The notes beneath the pieces were generated by a model, which had not been told where the DNA came from, did no database searches, and saw only the letters and a list, made by a program, of their open reading frames with translations. The position numbers were made by a program, and so were the translations under genes. DNA of 64,000 nt from Bathymodiolus brooksi (taxonomy: Eukaryota; Mollusca; Bivalvia; Mytilida; Modiolidae): positions 19,530,640-19,594,639 of the forward strand of contig OY804590.1 in NCBI GenBank assembly GCA_963680875.1. Direction: 5' to 3'. This document shows positions 22,801 to 36,049 of the stretch, piece after piece. Every line of letters starts with the position of its first letter. Position 1 is the first letter of the stretch.

Positions 22801-25800
22801 AAATACAACTACCATACGATTACTACCACGACGGCCCTTACATAGGTAAATACAACTACAATACGATTACTACCACGACGGCCCTTACATAGGTAAATAC
22901 AACTATCATACGATTACTACCACGACGGCCCTTACATATGTAAATACAACTATCATACGATTACTACCACGACGGCCCTTACATATGTAAATACAACTAC
23001 CATACGATTACTACCACGACGGCCCTTACATAGGTAAATACAACTACCATACGATTATTACCACGACGGCCCTTACATATGTAAATACAACTACCATAGG
23101 ATTACTACCACGACGGCCCTTACATATGTAAATACAACTACCATACGATTACTACCACGACGGTCCTTACATAGGTAAATACAACTACCATACGATTATT
23201 ACCACGACGGCCCTTACATATGTAAATACAACTACCATACGATTACTACCACGACGGCCCTTACATATGTAAATACAACTACCATACGATTACTACCACG
23301 ACGGCCCTTACATAGGTAAATACAACTACCATACGATTATTACCACGACGGCCCTTACATAGGTAAATACAACTATTATACGATTACTACCACGACGGCC
23401 CTTACTTATGTAAATACAACTACCACGACGGCCCTTACATAGGTAAATACAACTATCATACGATTACTACAACGACGGTCCTTACATATGTAAATACAAC
23501 TATCATACGATTACTACCACGACGGTCCTTACATAGGTAAATACAACTATCATACGATTACTACCACGACGGTCCTTACATATGTAAATACAACTATCAT
23601 ACGATTACTACCACGACGGTCCTTACATATGTAAATACAACTACCATACGATTACTACCACGACGGCCCTTACATAGGTAAATACAACTATCATACGATT
23701 ACTACCACGACGGCCCTTACATAGGTAAATACAACTATTATACGATTACTACCACGACGGCCCTTACATAGGTAAATACAACTATCATACGATTACTACC
23801 ACGACGGCCCTTACATAGGTAAATACAACTACCATACGATTATTATCACGACGGCCCTTACATATGTAAATACAACTACCATGCGATTACTACCACGACG
23901 GCCCTTACATAGGTAATTACAACTATCATACGATTACTACCACGACGGCCCTTACATATGTAAATACAACTATCATACGATTACTACCACGACGGCCCTT
24001 ACATAGGTAAATACAACTATTATACGATTACTACCACGACGGCCCTTACATAGGTAAATACAACTATCATACAATTACTACCACGACGGCCCTTACATAT
24101 GTAAATACAACTATCATACGATTACTACCACGACGGCCCTTACATAGGTAAATACAACTATCATACGATTACTACCACGACGGCCCTTACATATGTAAAT
24201 ACAACTACCATACGATTATTACCACGACGGCCCTTACATAGGTAAATACAACTACCACGACGGCCCTTACATATGTAAATACAACTACCATACGATTACT
24301 ACCACGACGGTCCTTACATATGTAAATACAACTACCATACGATTACTACCACGACGGCCCTTACATATGTAAATACAACTATCATACGATTACTACCACG
24401 ACGGCCCTTACATATGTAAATACAACTATCATACGATTACTACCACGACGGCCCTTACATATGTAAATACAACTACCATACGATTACTACCACGACGGTC
24501 CTTACATAGGTAAATACAACTATCATACGATTACTACCACGACGGCCCTTACATATGTAAATACAACTACCACACGATTACTACCACGACGGTCCTTACA
24601 TAGGTAAATACAACTACCATACGATTATTACCACGACGGCCCTTACATATGTAAATACAACTACCATACGATTACTACCACGACGGCCCTTACATATGTA
24701 AATACAACTACCATACGATTACTACCACGACGGCCCTTACATATGTAAATACAACTATCATACGATTATTACCACGACGGCCCTTACATATGTAAATACA
24801 ACTACCATACGATTACTACCACGACGGCCCTTACATAGGTAAATACAACTACCATACTATTACTACCACGACGGCCCTTACATAGGTAAATACAACTACC
24901 ATACGATTATTAGCACGACTGCCCTTACATAGGTAAATACAACTATTATACGATTACTACCACGACGGCCCTTACTTATGTAAATACAACTACCACGACG
25001 GCCCTTACATAGGTAAATACAACTATCATACGATTACTACCACGACGGTCCTTACATATGTAAATACAACTATCATACGATTACTACCACGACGGTCCTT
25101 ACATAGGTAAATACAACTATCATACGATTACTACCACGACGGTCCTTACATATGTAAATACAACTATCATACGATTACTACCACGACGGTCCTTACATAT
25201 GTAAATACAACTACCATACGATTACTACCACGACGGCCCTTACATAGGTAAATACAACTATTATACGATTACTACCACGACGGCCCTTACATAGGTAAAT
25301 ACAACTATCATACGATTACTACCACGACGGCCCTTACATAGGTAAATACAACTACCATACGATTATTACCACGACGGCCCTTACATATGTAAATACAACT
25401 ACCATGCGATTACTACCACGACGGCCCTTACATAGGTAATTACAACTATCATACGATTACTACCACGACGGCCCTTACATATGTAAATACAACTATCATA
25501 CGATTACTATCACGACGGCCCTTACATAGGTAAAAACAACTATTATACGATTACTACCACGACGGCCCTTACATAGGTAAATACAACTATCATACAATTA
25601 CTACCACGACGGCCCTTACATATGTAAATACAACTATCATACGATTACTACCACGACGGCCCTTACATAGGTAAATACAACTATCATACGATTACTACCA
25701 CGACGGCCCTTACATATGTAAATACAACTACCATACGATTATTACCACGACGGCCCTTACATAGGTAAATACAACTACCACGACGGCCCTTACATATGTA

Positions 25801-28800
25801 AATACACAATGTACAACTACCATACGATTACTACCACGACGGTCCTTACATATGTAAATACAACTACCATACGATTACTACCACGACGGCCCTTACATAT
25901 GTAAATACAACTATCATACGATTACTACCACGACGGCCCTTACATATGTAAATACAACTATCATACGATTACTACCACGACGGCCCTTACATATGTAAAT
26001 ACAACTACCATACGATTACTACCACGACGGTCCTTACATAGGTAAATACAACTATCATACGATTACTACCACGACGGCCCTTACATATGTAAATACAACT
26101 ACCATACGATTACTACCACGACGGCCCTTACATATGTAAATACAACTATCATACGATTACTACCACGACGGCCCTTACATAGGTAAATACAACTATCATA
26201 CGATTACTACCACGACGGCCCTTACATATGTAAATACAACTACCATACGATTATTACCACGACGGCCCTTACATATGTAAATACAACTACCATACGATTA
26301 CTACCACGACGGCCCTTACATAGGTAAATACAACTACCATACGATTACTACCACGACGGCCCTTACATATGTAAATACAACTACCACGACGGCCCTTACA
26401 TAGGTAAATACAACTATCATACGATTACTACCACGACGGCCCTTACATAGGTAAATACAACTACCATACGATTACTACCACGACGGCCCTTACATATGTA
26501 AATACAACTACCACGACGGCCCTTACATAGGTAAATACAACTACCACGACGGCCCTTACATAGGTAAATACAACTACCATACGATTACTACCACGACGGC
26601 CCTTACATAGGTAAATACAACTACCATACGATTACTACCACGACGGTCCTTACATATGTAAATACAACTACCATACGATTAATACCACGACGCCCTTACA
26701 TATGTAAATACAACTACCACGACGGCCCTTACATAGGTAAATACAACTACCATACGATTACTACCACGACGGCCCTTACATAGGTAAATACAACTACCAT
26801 ACGATTACTACCACGACGGCCCTTACATATGTAAATACAACTACCACGACGGCCCTTACATATGTAAATACAACTACCATACAATTACTACCACGACGGC
26901 CCTTACATATGTAAATACAACTACCATACAATTACTACCACGACGCCCCTTACATAGGTAAATACAACTATTATACGATTACTACCACGACGGCCCTTAC
27001 ATATGTAATTACAACTACCATACGATTACTACCACGACGGCCCTTACATATGTAAATACAACTACCATACAATTACTACCACGACGGCCCTTACATAGGT
27101 AAATACAACTACCATACGATTACTACCACGACGGCCCTTACATATGTAAATACAACTACCACGACGGCCCTTACATATGTAAATACAACTACCATACAAT
27201 TACTACCACGACGGCCCTTACATATGTAAATACAACTACCATACAATTACTACCACGACGCCCCTTACATAGGTAAATACAACTATCATACGATTACTAC
27301 CACGACGGCCCTTACATAGGTAAATACAACTACCATACGATTACTACCACGACGGCCCTTACATAGGTAAATACAACTATTATACGATTACTACCACGAC
27401 GGCCCTTACATAGATAAATACAACTACCACGACGGCCCTTACATAGGTAAATACAACTACCATACGATTACTACCACGACGGCCCTTACATATGTAAATA
27501 GAACTACCATACGATTACTACCACGACGGCCCTTACATAGGTAAATACAACTATTATACGATTACTACCACGACGGCCCTTACATAGGTAAATACAACTA
27601 CCATACGATTACTACCACGACGGCCCTTACATATGTAAATACAACTACCACGACGGCCCTTTCATAGGTAAATACAACTACCATACGATTACTACCACGA
27701 CGGCCCTTACATAGGTAAATACAACTACCATACGATTACTACCACGACGACCCTTACATAGGAAAATACAACTACCATACATTACTACCACGACGGCCCT
27801 TACATATGTAAATACAACTATCATACGATTACTACCACGACGGCCCTTACATAGGTAAATACAACTACCATACGATTACTACCACGACGGCCCTTACATA
27901 TGTAAATACAACTATCATACAATTACTACCACGACGGCCCTTACATAGGTAAATACAACTACCATGCGATTACTACCACGACGGCCCTTACATATGTAAA
28001 TACAACTATCATACAATTACTACCACGACGGCCCTTACATAGGTAAATACAACTATCATACGATTACTACCACGACGGCCCTTACATATGTAAATACAAC
28101 TACCATACGATTACTACCACGACGGCCCTTACACAGGTAAATACAACTACTATACGATTACTACCACGACGGCCCTTACATAGGTAAATACAACTATCAT
28201 ACAATTACTACCACGACGGCCCTTACATAGGTAAATACAACTACCATACGATTACTACCACGACGGCCCTTACATAGGTAAATACAACTACCATACGATT
28301 ACTACCACGACGGCACTTACATAGGTAAATACAACTACCATACGATTACTACCACGACGGCCCTTACATATGTAAATACAACTACCACGACGGCCCTTAC
28401 ATAGGTAAATACAACTACCATACGATTATTACCACGACGGCCCTTACATAGGTAAATACAACTACCATACGATTACTACCACGACGGCCCTTACATAGGT
28501 AAATACAACTACCATACGATTACTACCACGACGGTCCTTACATATGTAAATACAACTACCATACGATTAATACCACGACGCCCTTACATATGTAAATACA
28601 ACTACCACGACGGCCCTTACATAGGTAAATACAACTACCATACGATTACTACCACGACGGCCCTTACATATGTAAATACAACTACCATACGATTACTACC
28701 ACGACGGCCCTTACATATGTAAATACAACTACCACGACGGCCCTTACATATGTAAATACAACTACCATACAATTACTACCACGACGGCCCTTACATATGT

Positions 28801-30488
28801 AAATACAACTACCATACAATTACTACCACGACGCCCCTTACATAGGTAAATACAACTATTATACGATTACTACCACGACGGCCCTTACATATGTAATTAC
28901 AACTACCATACGATTACTACCACGACGGCCCTTACATATGTAAATACAACTACCATACAATTACTACCACGACGGCCCTTACATAGGTAAATACAACTAC
29001 CATACGATTACTACCACGACGGCCCTTACATATGTAAATACAACTACCACGACGGCCCTTACATATGTAAATACAACTACCATACAATTACTACCACGAC
29101 GGCCCTTACATATGTAAATACAACTACCATACAATTACTACCACGACGCCCCTTACATAGGTAAATACAACTATCATACGATTACTACCACGACGGCCCT
29201 TACATAGGTAAATACAACTACCATACGATTACTACCACGACGGCCCTTACATAGGTAAATACAACTATTATACGATTACTACCACGACGGCCCTTACATA
29301 GATAAATACAACTACCACGACGGCCCTTACATAGGTAAATACAACTACCATACGATTACTACCACGACGGCCCTTACATATGTAAATAGAACTACCATAC
29401 GATTACTACCACGACGGCCCTTACATAGGTAAATACAACTATTATACGATTACTACCACGACGGCCCTTACATAGGTAAATACAACTACCATACGATTAC
29501 TACCACGACGGCCCTTACATATGTAAATACAACTACCACGACGGCCCTTTCATAGGTAAATACAACTACCATACGATTACTACCACGACGGCCCTTACAT
29601 AGGTAAATACAACTACCATACGATTACTACCACGACGACCCTTACATAGGAAAATACAACTACCATACATTACTACCACGACGGCCCTTACATATGTAAA
29701 TACAACTATCATACGATTACTACCACGACGGCCCTTACATAGGTAAATACAACTACCATACGATTACTACCACGACGGCCCTTACATATGTAAATACAAC
29801 TATCATACAATTACTACCACGACGGCCCTTACATAGGTAAATACAACTACCATACGATTACTACCACGACGGCCCTTACATATGTAAATACAACTATCAT
29901 ACAATTACTACCACGACGGCCCTTACATAGGTAAATACAACTATCATACGATTACTACCACGACGGCCCTTACATATGTAAATACAACTACCATACGATT
30001 ACTACCACGACGGCCCTTACATAGGTAAATACAACTACCATACGATTACTACCACGACGGCCCTTACATAGGTAAATACAGCTATCATACAATTACTACC
30101 ACGACGGCCCTTACATAGGTAAATACAACTACCATACGATTACTACCACGACGGCCCTTACATAGGTAAATACAACTACCATACGATTACTACCACGACG
30201 GCCCTTACATAGGTAAATACAACTACCATACGATTACTACCACGACGGCCCTTAATAGGTAAATACAACTATCATACGATTACTACCACGACGGTCCTTA
30301 CATAGGTAAATACAACTATCATACAATTAATACCACGACGGTCCTTACATATGTAAATACAACTACCATACAATTACTACCACGACGGCCCTTACATAGG
30401 TAAATACAACTACCATACGATTACTACCACGACGGCCCTTACATAGGTAAATACAACTACCATACGATTACTACCACGACGGCCCTTA
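19869..30488 (+). repeat. 47-bp satellite array, about 10.6 kb
   Basis: Roughly 225 units of 47 bp. The unit contains 'ttacatatgtaaatacaact', 'accatacgattactaccacg' and 'acggccc'. A common 33-bp variant lacks 14 bp between two 'acca' copies. In the form 'ttacatatgtaa' the start of the unit is a perfect 12-bp palindrome; the alternative 'ttacataggtaa' breaks it. Variants are shared between distant blocks at fixed offsets (799, 1570/1523 and 1888 bp), showing block duplications. A nine-base insertion occurs near 25808. No open frame of note; the array is not coding. Confidence 0.97.
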
Positions 30489-30880
30489 CTAATTTGGTAT
30501 CTTCTCATTTTACGTATAACATTTTTCCTTAATATAATCACAGCTACGGGTTGGAATTGACCTCACAAATTTTATTGATGACAGACACTGTTTATATAGG
30601 TATTTGTTAATCAACTTACATACGGTCGTGGACAAGGCGGCGCCGACACTGACTAATCAAATCTGTAATACATACTTTTAAGCACATCAAGCAAACATTG
30701 ATTGGAAAAATGAAAGAAAATTGCATGCTTCAAGCAATGGAGTTGCACATGTCATTTACAGCTAATAAGATCACTAAAAATAATCAGTTTTGTCTAATTT
30801 ATTTTTTATTGATGTTTTATTATTTACATTGCATCATATTGTAAAAACGTATAAATAAAAAAAACATCACACTGTCGAAA
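30489..30880. other. Unassigned flank of the satellite
   Basis: AT-rich DNA with no gene or clear repeat. It starts with 'ggtatcttctcatttt', a possible family A remnant at the array edge. Confidence 0.45.
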
Positions 30881-30884
30881 GAGT

Positions 30885-31050
30885 TCCATAATTCAATAGA
30901 AAAATAATTGAAAGAGTCCAAATCGATACAGAAAAATAATTGAAAGAGTCCAAAGCGATACACCTAATACACATATGCATGACCACTCACTTTCATGACA
31001 TAGTAGAGGCACTACACATAAAAGTGGCGGAGCTATGCTAGTGTTATGCA
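30885..31050 (-). repeat. Family B copy with internal 31-bp duplication
   Basis: Minus-strand family B landmarks 'catgaccactcactttc' and 'aagtggcggagct'. 'gaaaaataattgaaagagtc' occurs twice, 31 bp apart (about 30899 and 30930). Confidence 0.75.
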
Positions 31051-31109
31051 CCCAAACCTGTATCACATCATATTGTAAACAATTGTAGTAAACTATTCTT
31101 GTAACCAAA

Positions 31110-31262
31110 GATTGAAGATACCAAAGAGGTAATAAGAAGACGTAAGTCGAAGAAAGGACACACAAGACAATGAAAAAAAGAAAAGTTTGAAGATATCAAA
31201 GAGGTAATCAGAAGACGTAAGTCGAAGAAAGGACACACAAGACAATGAAAAAAAGACAACGA
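31110..31262 (-). repeat. Family A core duplicated as 75-bp repeats
   Basis: 'gaagataccaaagaggtaat' (31114) and 'gaagatatcaaagaggtaat' (31189) start two tandem copies of the family A core in minus orientation. Confidence 0.85.
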
Positions 31263-31282
31263 ACAACAAGACAAACAATGAT

Positions 31283-31550
31283 ATACTTATGTTATTGTCT
31301 GTACAGCAAATAGTCTGTACAACAAATATGCTTATGTTATTGTTTGTACAACAAATATACTTATGTTATTGTCTCTACAGCAAATAGTCTGTACAACAAA
31401 TATGCTTATGTTATTGTTTGTACAACAAATATACTTATGCTATTGTCTGTACAACAAATATGATTATGCCATTGTTTGTACAACAAATATGCTTATGTTA
31501 TTGTCTGTACAACAAATATACTTACGTTATTGTCTGTACAACAAATATGC
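31283..31550 (+). repeat. 29-bp tandem array
   Basis: About nine units of 29 bp, of the form 'acaacaaatatgcttatgtt' plus 'attgtctgt'. Variants alternate 'gctt/actt' and 'gtctgt/gtttgt'. Overlapping frames open in two registers arise only from the repeat. Confidence 0.9.
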
Positions 31551-31569
31551 AATGTTCTACGCACTTTTC

Positions 31570-31700
31570 AGAGTACAGTCAAACCTGTATTAAGAGGTCA
31601 CATTTGGGACAAAGCAAAAGTGGTATTTTAAGACAGGTGGCCTCTTAAAAGAGGTTCAATGCATATGAACTTTTAATTCAGGTGACCTCATGGGCAGGTT
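31570..31700 (+). repeat. Dispersed repeat with internal complementarity
   Basis: 'cagtcaaacctgtattaaga', 'gtggtattttaagacaggtg' and 'gcaggtttaactgaat' show repeated and complementary cores. I recall similar sequence being common in bivalve genomes. Confidence 0.5.
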
Positions 31701-31951
31701 TAACTGAATTACACGATTTCATCACAAGCGGACATGGTTGCCGTCGCTTTAGTTGAACTGTGATAAACATAGCTGTATCTTTAAAAGTCAAGAAAAATGT
31801 CAAAAATATTTTTTTTTCAATGTGTGACGTAAAAGTGTTTTTCACATTTACATTCACTGAATATGGTACTGTTTTGACAACTATTTTACCTATTTTGTTC
31901 CTGTATTTAAATACTGTTATAGTGACAGCCGGAGCCTTTGAAACGTAATGA

Positions 31952-32137
31952 GAGCGGGAGGTTTGGCGCTTTAAAATCTGATTCAACCCACCATTTCTTT
32001 AGAAATGCCTGTACCAAGTCAGGGTCATTACGGTTTTCCGGTTGTTGACTGATTTTGTCTGTTTATATAATTATGAGTTTTGACTTTCCCTTTGGAAGAT
32101 TGTTCGGAGTTCGGTAATTTTGCTATTATCCTTATTT
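31952..32137 (+). mobile_element. Family P element
   Basis: Nearly identical to the copy in the 77-bp array at 7684-7874, apart from a 10-bp deletion and a few substitutions. Runs from 'gagcgggaggtttggcgc' to 'ggtaattttgctattatcc'. High similarity suggests recent spread. No open frame of size. Confidence 0.8.
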
Positions 32138-32570
32138 ACATACCTACATTTACATAAAATTGTTTACCGTCACGTGACCTTGTTATAATTGATAAATGCT
32201 CACAGGTCTGACCTTGGCTAGATGCCATACATTTCCGTCGTAGAACTAGCTTTGATTAATTACATGTGTACCTCTTGTCTAACTAGGATAATAACACATA
32301 GAATTGTAATTCACATATTTAAAGCAATGTTTGATTTGATAACTTGATACCATCTGAATTTTAAAATTTCATTTCTCTTCGATTGTTTTTTTTATAAAAC
32401 GAACGGGTATTGCTGTACTCGATTACACTGTTTGGAAAGTTAAATACATAACAGTTCGCGTGCAGATTAAACTCTTATGTAGTGCTATGTTGTAATGGTA
32501 TTGATTGATTCATTAATTGCTGTTTAACGTCACGTGAGGAATATTTCAGATATATTGCTAACGAGAACAC
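32138..32570. other. Mostly unassigned, with a family D fragment
   Basis: AT-rich. 32517-32560 ('gctgtttaacgtcacgtgag', 'gaatatttcagatatattgc') resembles the start of family D. Confidence 0.45.
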
Positions 32571-32574
32571 ATTT

Positions 32575-32950
32575 ATCTCACGAGGATTATTCCAGGAATG
32601 CATGGTGCGAACTAATTATGATATCTACTTTTTTTATACGTATCACCTAGTCAATACCTCAGCTGGTTGACTACTAGTCCCCGACAGTATCATGCTCCCA
32701 TTAGTCGGTATTTTGGCACTAACATGTTTTATTAGATATATTTGTATTGTCATTCACATTATTATTATTATCATTAAAAGTAAGGTTCTTCTCCCTCAGA
32801 CACGTGACCGTAGCCAACTTTGGCTATTCCGTTTATGCCACTTGGTTATATTTGCTCCAAAAAGAGTTTGGGTTTCCAATGTGTTATATCGTACCTTGTT
32901 GAAAGTTATTTCAGAAACGCGTCATGCACACTAAATTAGATATCTACGAT
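32575..32950 (+). mobile_element. Family C element, one unit plus overlap
   Basis: Equivalent points 'ttattccaggaatgc' (about 32588) and 'ttatttcagaaacgc' (about 32907) are about 319 bp apart. The body has 'gactactagtccccgacagt', 'ggcactaacatgttttatta' and 'ggttcttctccctcagac'. The right junction keeps GAAACGCGTC but CTGATGA has become CTTGTTGA. Confidence 0.75.
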
Positions 32951-33104
32951 CTATTTCACGAACAATAGATTGAGTAAGTAGACAGGTAGGGGCTGGGAAC
33001 ATGCGGAAGTTTAGATTGGCACATACAAATGGGGATGTAATGGGTAAGGCAGAATCAATGGCCATACACACTGATCGTAAAGGTAAATCTAACCTTCGAT
33101 ATAA

Positions 33105-33172
33105 AACACTCTCTCGGGGTTTTGTAGCTCTCTCGGGTTTTGTGGCTCTCTCGGGTTTTGTGGCTTTGTCTT
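33105..33172 (+). repeat. 18-bp minisatellite
   Basis: Three to four copies of 'ctctcgggttttgtggct'. In one frame they read GFVALS repeated, but no gene context supports coding. Confidence 0.85.
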
Positions 33173-33174
33173 GT

Positions 33175-33804
33175 ATTGGATCCGAGAACGTCGTGTTTTG
33201 TTTTTCATTTTGTTTTATTCTAGTTTTCATTCAAATTAAGTCGTGTACATTATAATTAATTCTTTATTTATTTTATGAGGAGTATTATGCAGCCAGAGGC
33301 TACTAGTAGCTCTCCTCGTTATAATGCAATATGGATGATATAGAGTGATAGTCGACAAAGTCCTTCTCTTTTTGTAAAGAACCAGATTAATTAAACGTAT
33401 TAAAAATGATCTAAAGATATTTTATCTGATTCTCGTAATTTTAACCATTCTTTAAGACAACTTACTTGTAAATTTCTATAAAAGAAATACGTCTGACAGA
33501 AACCAGAGCAAATTCTATCGAGTAATTACATTTGCATGGTTTCTTATAATCGAGGAAGAAATTACATTGAGAAATAATTGAAGAGTCATATAGATCACTA
33601 ACGTAGTTATTTTAGATTGTTGTTACACGGAATGTGGTTATCCGTCTATAGATACATATCTTATAGACAAACTCGAAATATGAAAGAACACTGATTTTCT
33701 TATTTAATAACGAATGACAGATGGAAAAGTTCAGTCCATATGCTATGTTAACAAGTATAAATAACCTGCAATTTTCTTTTTTAAATATATAAATAAAAAT
33801 ATAG
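33175..33804. other. AT-rich stretch without recognisable feature
   Basis: No gene or repeat family recognised. Confidence 0.5.
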
Positions 33805-33970
33805 CTTAACTCCGCCACTATATATCGAAGTGCCTGTGTCGAGCCAGGAGAGTGAGCAGTCATGTGTGATAGGGGTATCAATGTTGTCTCTTTCCACGAT
33901 TTGTATATTGAATTTTTGGAATGTTCCTACAGTATGGTATTTTTGGAATGTTCCTACAGTATGGTATTTT
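33805..33970 (+). repeat. Family B copy with internal 27-bp duplication
   Basis: 'taactccgccac', 'gaagtgcctgtgtcgagcca' and 'gagtgagcagtcatgtgtg' mark family B. 'ttttggaatgttcctacagt' is duplicated at 27-bp spacing (about 33914 and 33941). Confidence 0.8.
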
Positions 33971-33989
33971 TTCTATATATTATTACAAA

Positions 33990-34130
33990 TGTACACAGGC
34001 TCATACTTAGTTTTATATGTTTGTTTTATAGATCGTTGTTTGTACTTTTTCTGTTGGCCATTGTGTTGTCTGTTCTTCGATATACAGATTCTGAATGCCC
34101 CATTGGTATTTCCAAACTCTTCTTAGATTC
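33990..34130 (+). repeat. Family A copy, proximal part missing
   Basis: 'tagatcgttgtttgtacttt', 'ggccattgtgttgtctgttc' and 'cattggtatttccaaactct' follow family A. Confidence 0.75.
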
Positions 34131-34137
34131 CATTATA

Positions 34138-34460
34138 GGGAGTGGATGTGGTCGAGTGGTCTAGGGCGCTGGACGTAAGGCTAAGAGAATGGTGCTGCAG
34201 TGTATCAATGGTGTTGGTTCAAATCCCGTCGAGGGAAGAACAAACATTTGACAGCTCTAAAATCTAATTCTAACACTGTTTGGTTTAATTTTCAGACGTA
34301 TATATATATATATATATAAACGTCTAGAAGCAAGTGACAACCATACAATATATCTGTCCCACTGGATCTCAAAATTACTTTAAAGGATACTAGGTTAATA
34401 CTAAATATTATATACGTCTGAAAATTAAACCAAACAGTGTTAGAATTAGATGTTAGAGCT
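34138..34460 (+). mobile_element. Leu/Ser-type tRNA-like head plus inverted-repeat tail
   Basis: 34143-34240 has a class II tRNA-like A region ('ggtcgagtggtctagggcgc') and B-box ('ggttcaaatcccg'). It is followed by 'agctctaaaatctaattc' at 34253. The segment 34253-34305 is repeated in inverted orientation at 34407-34460, with a TA microsatellite (34299-34318) near the first arm. This could be a SINE interrupted by or fused to a foldback element. An anticodon loop cannot be placed, so it is not called as a tRNA gene. Confidence 0.6.
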
Positions 34461-34800
34461 TCGAGTGGTCTATGGCGCTGGACGTAAGGCTAAGCGAATG
34501 GTGCTGCAGTGTTTCAATGGTGTGGGTTCAAATCCCGTCGAGGGAAGAACAACAATTTGACAGCTCTAAAATCTAATTCTAACACTGTTTGGTTTAATTT
34601 TCAGACGTATATATATATATATAAACGTCTGAAAAAGTAGCCAACGTATGAACCTACGAGATGTCGGATCGGAAACAAGTGTTAACGATACTGTGCAAGC
34701 AAACAAAAATGATAAATAAACGTCTAAAATGTTAGCACAACGATATCATAAAAAGATGTTAAAATGTAACAAAAATAACTATAAGTCTACAAAAAGACTA
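34461..34800 (+). mobile_element. Second tRNA-like head with foldback-type tail
   Basis: A copy of the 34.14 kb head lacking its first bases ('tcgagtggtctatggcgctg', then 'ggttcaaatcccg'). It continues with the same 'agctctaaaatctaattc' and TA repeat, then 'aacgtctgaaaaagtagcc'. The segment 34622-34800 is a direct repeat of 35262-35430. Confidence 0.6.
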
Positions 34801-34870
34801 TAATTATAATTAAATCGACGGATATTTCGCTTGACCGACAAGCTTCATCATAATTATAATTATAGTCTTT
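34795..34870. repeat. Inverted repeat core
   Basis: 'gactataattataatt' and its complement 'aattataattatagtc' face each other across 'cggatatttcgcttgacc'. The same core forms the arms of the element at 35.36-35.65 kb. Confidence 0.75.
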
Positions 34871-34879
34871 TTGTATTAG

Positions 34880-35011
34880 AATTAGATTTTAGAGCTGTCA
34901 AATGTTTGTTCTTCCCTTGACGGGATTTGAACCCACACCATTGATACACTGCACCACCATTCGCTTAGCCTTACGTCCAGCGCTCTAGACCACTCGGCCA
35001 CATCCACTCCC
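34880..35011 (-). mobile_element. Third tRNA-like head, inverted
   Basis: On the minus strand 'ggccgagtggtctagagcgc' and 'gggttcaaatcccgtcaagg' repeat the head seen at 34.14 and 34.46 kb, in the opposite orientation and with its upstream 'gggagtggatgtgg'. It closes the cluster. Confidence 0.6.
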
Positions 35012-35358
35012 TAAAAATGGAGCTTCAATAATCGTAGTGTTACATTTTCTCGTAAGGCAAATCTAGGGATATACGTAAGACATGTGTATAAGCGTGTGTA
35101 GATGGTACATATATACTTAATATTATAATTTGACAGCAATCTAACTCAGCAATTTTTAATATATTGGATAGGATAATGAAGAATTCATTATACAGTCACA
35201 GGAAATAAAGTATATTATACAAACGTCCAGAAGCAAGTGACAACCATACAATATATATATATATAAACGTCTGAAAAGGTAGCCAACGTATGAACTTACG
35301 GGATGTCGGATCGGAAACAAGTGTTAACGATTCTGTGCAAACAAACAAAAATGATAAA

Positions 35359-35646
35359 TAAACGTCTAAAATGTTAGCACAACGATATCAAAAAAAGATG
35401 TTAAAATGTAATGAAAATAACTACAAAAGACTATAATTATAATTAATTCAACGGATATTTCGCTTGACCGACAAACTGATGGTCACGTGACAATTTTTCA
35501 AATCAGAATACAGACGCTGATAAAGCTTGTCGGTCAAGCGAAATATCCGTTGATTTAATTATAATTATAGTTTTTTTGTAGATTTATAGTTATTTTTGTT
35601 ACATTTTAACATCTTTTTTTGATATCGTTGTGCTAACATTTTAGAC

Positions 35647-35652
<6 letters not shown>
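35359..35652. mobile_element. Long foldback (inverted-repeat) element
   Basis: The left arm starts 'cgtctaaaatgttagcac' and the right arm ends 'gtgctaacattttagac'. The arms are about 110-130 bp each and nearly identical over 'gatatttcgcttgaccgaca' and the AT-rich 'ataattataatta' part. The centre is about 40 bp and includes 'gatggtcacgtgacaa'. This is MITE or foldback architecture without an open frame. A TA-rich run follows at 35650-35677. Confidence 0.8.
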
Positions 35653-35677
<25 letters not shown>

Positions 35678-35683
<6 letters not shown>

Positions 35684-36040
35684 AAATGAGGAAGGTATAA
35701 TATTTTTGAACTGTTCTAACGATGTGGCAATTTTGTTTTTTATTCTTATTGCATAAACTTCATGAAGATATCGTCTCCTTACCCTGATACCGAGGTACAT
35801 TCTAAACACAACAACAAAACGACTGCTCATATAACAAGAATCATAGGAAGTCAATTATCCCGCAAAATTACGTAGAATTAAACTAAAATCCACTAATTGC
35901 TAATTGGAATTTCCTGTCTGTGTACTTCAGGCATACGACTTAAAATTGACGTTTCTACCAAGGCAAAACATTACTGTCAAAAATGTTTTCTGGTTTTGGC
36001 ATTACAGATTGATTAACACGCCAATCAAATCAAGGTTAAA
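35678..36040. other. Unassigned stretch
   Basis: Possible family B remnant near 35703 ('tttgaactgttctaacgatg', 'tggcaattttg'). No gene recognised. Confidence 0.4.
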
Positions 36041-36049
36041 CAGTTTTGA

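Noticed and set aside
19869..30488. CRISPR-like regular repeat array
   Set aside because: Units are contiguous with no unique spacers, and the window is eukaryotic. It is a satellite.
34143..34245. Leucine or serine tRNA gene
   Set aside because: Internal promoter boxes are visible but the anticodon arm cannot be placed and three copies share non-tRNA flanks, so a SINE-type head is more likely.
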